DNA from: Prevotella sp.
GTDB lineage: Bacteria; Bacteroidota; Bacteroidia; Bacteroidales; Bacteroidaceae
Length of the DNA: 47,940 nucleotides
Direction of reading: 5' to 3'
Assembly (NCBI GenBank): GCA_016284635.1
Contig: JAEEPF010000005.1
Coordinates: 1 to 47,940 of the forward strand
Numbering within the stretch: position 1 is the first letter of the stretch; every line of letters begins with the position of its first letter. The notes below the pieces were generated by a model. It was not told the DNA's origin and did not search any database. It saw only the letters and a list, made by a program, of their open reading frames with translations. Positions 45,463-47,940 of the stretch are shown here, in pieces. The position numbers were made by a program, and so were the translations under genes.

Positions 45463-47394
45463 TTATAATTCCACATCGTCAAACCAAAGTCCTTCGCCCC
45501 AGCTGAGATCTACACTCAAGCCCACTGTCGGATGAGGGATCTCAAGACTGGGCAATCCGTAGGTGGCTGTAGCCAGACCATTGATGGGCTGGGGGTTGTC
45601 ATGTTCATCAAGTTCAGGATCAGGGATACCGTCACCGTCCTTATCAGGCCACCCGGAGACGATTGTCAGATTCACCTGAGTGGAGTTGGCTTTGCTGAAT
45701 ATCTGTTTGATATCCGAGCTACTGGTCGGATTCAACTCCAAATTGGCCACAAGATAGAATGTAGCCCCGTGAGCTATCACACCGTCGGCCCCCTGGAAGT
45801 CCGGGCAGTTGTTCACCAATTCCATCGCCAACTGGATATTCTGATTCTTCTCCGTACTCAGACCGAGGATATAATCGAACAGGTCATCATCAGAGAAGTT
45901 GCGCTGTTTGACGGAAACAGAAGTCTCTCCTTTTCCTTTGTTCAGGTCGGTGTCATAGATGGCATAGACAGGACTGTCATCGACAGGCTGGAAGTCATAG
46001 TCCACTTCCCGCTGACCGCCAACGATATAACCTTTCAGGGTAAAGCCGTTAGAGACATCCACGGGCTTTCCCTTGGCATCATATATGGTGCCGGTGGTAA
46101 TCCTGGCCCGCAAGGCGAGGCTACCCACAGCATACTCCACCTGTTGCACCATTGCCACTGAGCGGGTGGTGGGCTGCACAGCTTTGTCTGCATCCAACCC
46201 GTATCCTTCATTCAACACATCACCCCATGTGTCATACTTGGCGCTTTCGGGCGGCACCACCTCGCCCTCATCATTCACCTCATTGATAACCAGTTCGTCA
46301 GAGGCAACAATATCGGAGAGCACCTGATACTGCAGATTCATCGGATAGACATAATCGCTCACCGACGGTACATTCAGGCCCTTTCCATAAGCCTGCACGT
46401 CGGGTACCACAAAGCTGTTCTCCTCCTCGTCCCACTGGATGCGGGCGGCACCGGCAGGCAGGTGCAGGTCATCCGGGAAGCCCTGATAGGTTTCATTGAG
46501 AACGATCACACCATTCTCAATGTCAGGCTCTGTCTCCGGATCACAGATTTCCTTTATCTCCTTTGTGATTTTCTCCACCAGCTTGCTGGCCTGGTCGTCA
46601 GGGGCCTCCTGGTTAATCATCTTGAGAATCACCCCGAGCATGGTCTGAACATTATACGATGACAGCGTGGTCAGCTGAGTCATCCGCTGATAGGCCTCGT
46701 TCAGGTAAAGGTTGCCGGCAGTCTCCCACCGGTCGTTAGGAGCCGGTACGTTATCAACCCTGATATTCATCAGGTAGTTAAGCCGGTTAAGCAAGGCCTC
46801 ACCCTTCGCACTTCCGCCCAGTTTGTCTTTTTTCGGACAGATGGGAACGGGCCTGAAGCGGATGGAGCTATTGCCTGTATAGGTCTTCTTGTCAATACCG
46901 AAAGCCTCAACCACGCCATAATGCATGCGTCGCTCATGCTCTGTCATGGTCGGAACGGGCTCTTCCTCAGCATTGGCATAGAAAGAGAAGTGGGAAGTAC
47001 CAACCGGCACATCGATCTCCTTACTGAGTGAGTAGTCGTCAGTGGTCACTTCATCGCTCACATTACTGCTCTTGGTATTCATTTCGATGACGTTGCCGAT
47101 CTTGTTGGAGTTTGCATCGGGTTTTTTATTGAAGCAGAACATACGTATCTGATCAATGCCACGGAATTCGCCATTCTCACCAGCCGCCTGAACGACATCG
47201 TCAGACATACGGGTAGAAGGAGCCTTCCTCTTGCCAACGATACGGTGAGGCAGCGAGAAGTTAAAATGAGCCACCACCAGCTGGACGGGCTTCTCTTCCT
47301 CGTCGAAATCCTCGCTCGAAGAACAAGCCGTCAGCAGCACCGCCAGCAGCGCCATGACCATCAACACCTTATTATAATAATATACGACTCTCAA
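45463..47394 (-). CDS. Large Mfa-like surface lipoprotein, paralogue 1 of 3
   Basis: 643 residues if translation starts at TTG 47394; no ATG gives a normal signal peptide (the ATG twelve codons in would leave MVMALLAVLLTAC without basic residues). The lipobox is LLTAC. Shared blocks: STRMSDDVVQ, FRGIDQIRMFCF, HFSFYANA, LHLPAGAARIQWDE, YVYPMNLQYQV, YAVGSLALRA, IVGGQREVDYDFQP, FQGADGVIAHGATFYLVANL. One DKDGDGIPD loop precedes the final strand GLSVDLSWGEGLWFDD. The TTG sits within the flanking heptanucleotide array, as if the array replaced the original start region. Function as in the other two paralogues. Confidence 0.77.
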   Translation of the reverse strand: MRVVYYYNKVLMVMALLAVLLTACSSSEDFDEEEKPVQLVVAHFNFSLPHRIVGKRKAPSTRMSDDVVQAAGENGEFRGIDQIRMFCFNKKPDANSNKIGNVIEMNTKSSNVSDEVTTDDYSLSKEIDVPVGTSHFSFYANAEEEPVPTMTEHERRMHYGVVEAFGIDKKTYTGNSSIRFRPVPICPKKDKLGGSAKGEALLNRLNYLMNIRVDNVPAPNDRWETAGNLYLNEAYQRMTQLTTLSSYNVQTMLGVILKMINQEAPDDQASKLVEKITKEIKEICDPETEPDIENGVIVLNETYQGFPDDLHLPAGAARIQWDEEENSFVVPDVQAYGKGLNVPSVSDYVYPMNLQYQVLSDIVASDELVINEVNDEGEVVPPESAKYDTWGDVLNEGYGLDADKAVQPTTRSVAMVQQVEYAVGSLALRARITTGTIYDAKGKPVDVSNGFTLKGYIVGGQREVDYDFQPVDDSPVYAIYDTDLNKGKGETSVSVKQRNFSDDDLFDYILGLSTEKNQNIQLAMELVNNCPDFQGADGVIAHGATFYLVANLELNPTSSSDIKQIFSKANSTQVNLTIVSGWPDKDGDGIPDPELDEHDNPQPINGLATATYGLPSLEIPHPTVGLSVDLSWGEGLWFDDVEL

Positions 47395-47452
47395 TGCTCA
47401 ATCTTCAATGTTCAATTATCAATTATCAATTATCCATTATCAATTCTCAATC
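47389..47452. repeat. Heptanucleotide array (caattat/caatctt) between two fimbrial genes
   Basis: About nine 7-bp units (tcaatgc, tcaatct, tcaatgt, tcaatta and others). The array supplies the TGA stop and last residues (IEN) of the gene on the right and the TTG start of the gene on the left, filling the 45-bp gap completely. Confidence 0.9.
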
Positions 47453-47940
47453 ACCAGACCCGGCTTCCAGTCAAATGTAACCGAGGTACTCACCTCACTA
47501 GAGTTAGTGCCCGGATCAGGACCTGGGCCAGGACCTGGATCAGGGCCAGGACCTGGATCGGGGCCAGGACCGGGATCGGGGCCAGGACCGGGATCAGGAC
47601 CAGGACCGGGATCAGGACCAGGACCGGGATCGGGACCTTCCGATGGAACAATAATCTCACCCTGATCTCCTATCCAGCACTTGATGATCTTAAACTGTCC
47701 TGCACGCAAAGGCGTCTTGACGCTGAGCACGGTCTTCGTGATGCTGCCGTCGGGCTGGGTCACATAGACTTGAAACTCCCACAATGCCTCCTCTCCGGGC
47801 TGAGCGATAAATGGCTCCTCTGTCTCAATCACAGAACGAGTGTCATTGGAAGTCTCAGAATCCCGCGAAGGGAAGTTCACTGAACAGAAAGCCACTGTCT
47901 GAGAATCTTCCGACTTGGCAATCTTCGTGGTGCGCACGAT
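47440..47940 (-). CDS. Fimbrial/Mfa-like protein, N-terminal part beyond the window
   Basis: About 167 residues are visible and the frame stays open to the right edge, so the N-terminus is missing. The visible part has a beta-rich domain (EEALWEFQVYVTQPDGSITK, SVKTPLRAGQFKIIKCWI) that recalls Mfa2-like fimbrial anchor proteins, where an LRAG..K.IK strand is common. A PGPDPG-repeat linker follows, then a short final strand (STSVTFDWKPGLVIEN) that shares V.L.W..GL with the three large paralogues downstream. The last residues are coded by a heptanucleotide array. Assignment to a defined subunit class is tentative. Confidence 0.6.
   Translation of the reverse strand: MVRTTKIAKSEDSQTVAFCSVNFPSRDSETSNDTRSVIETEEPFIAQPGEEALWEFQVYVTQPDGSITKTVLSVKTPLRAGQFKIIKCWIGDQGEIIVPSEGPDPGPGPDPGPGPDPGPGPDPGPGPDPGPGPDPGPGPGPDPGTNSSEVSTSVTFDWKPGLVIEN
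47511..47637. repeat. PGPDPG-coding tandem repeat
   Basis: Tandem 12- to 18-bp units of ggaccgggatc/ggaccaggacc type, coding alternating Pro-Gly-Pro-Asp on the minus strand. It is a flexible, extended linker between the body of the protein and its final strand. Tandem identity makes it likely to change length. Confidence 0.92.

Noticed and set aside
25435..47940. Invertible promoter controlling the fimbrial operon
   Set aside because: No promoter flanked by inverted repeats was found in the gaps; the operon's own promoter is outside the window.

Overview
The window looks like a chromosomal segment of a Bacteroidales bacterium, most likely Prevotella or a close relative (Segatella, Hallella, Alloprevotella). 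The support is: Bacteroidetes-type promoter boxes (TAnnTTTG near -7, in one or two cases with TTG/TTTG about 20 bp upstream); a run of type V (FimA/Mfa) fimbrillin-like lipoproteins; T9SS-type C-terminal sorting motifs; a PorE-like TPR/beta-propeller/OmpA lipoprotein; and AAA-ATPase/PD-(D/E)XK genes of a kind abundant in Prevotella. No rRNA, tRNA, CRISPR array or transposase gene was seen.

Region 1 (1-13.2 kb) is a housekeeping block. It holds a sodium:solute symporter (cut by the window edge), an OprO/P-like porin, a secreted metallophosphoesterase, topoisomerase III (topB), a PorE-like T9SS lipoprotein, and a four-gene minus-strand cluster (DUF6249-like membrane protein, PspC-domain protein, ECF sigma factor, probable membrane anti-sigma partner). 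It ends with an RsmF-like rRNA methyltransferase, thyA and folA.

Region 2 (13.2-25.4 kb) is a minus-strand set: AAA-ATPase/nuclease gene, then a 2771-residue surface protein, then a second AAA-ATPase/nuclease gene. Upstream lies a repeat-rich, nearly gene-free stretch of about 765 bp (24,670-25,434). It contains an inverted-repeat element of about 485 bp and three 22-bp palindromic tandem units.

Region 3 (25.4 kb to the right edge) is one long minus-strand run, transcribed right to left. It comprises a fimbrial/Mfa-like protein cut by the window edge, three tandem paralogous lipoproteins of 626-682 residues, two smaller fimbrillin-like lipoproteins, a protein of about 4034 residues built on YGGGN-type repeats with a T9SS-like C-terminus, and a 489-residue LRR protein with a similar sorting motif. 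Gene gaps are short or overlapping, which suggests one surface-adhesion operon of more than 22 kb. The PorE-like protein would belong to the export machinery for its T9SS cargo.

The most unusual theme is a set of short-period repeats (7, 9 or 10 bp) and small palindromic elements. They sit directly after stop codons, in gene junctions, and in frame inside conserved genes (topB, porE-like, anti-sigma, rsmF-like, folA, porin, metallophosphoesterase, both T9SS-type proteins). They contribute start codons, stop codons, signal-peptide residues and inter-domain linkers. In the rsmF-like gene two copies of the same 53-bp palindromic core lie in opposite orientations and both are read through in frame.
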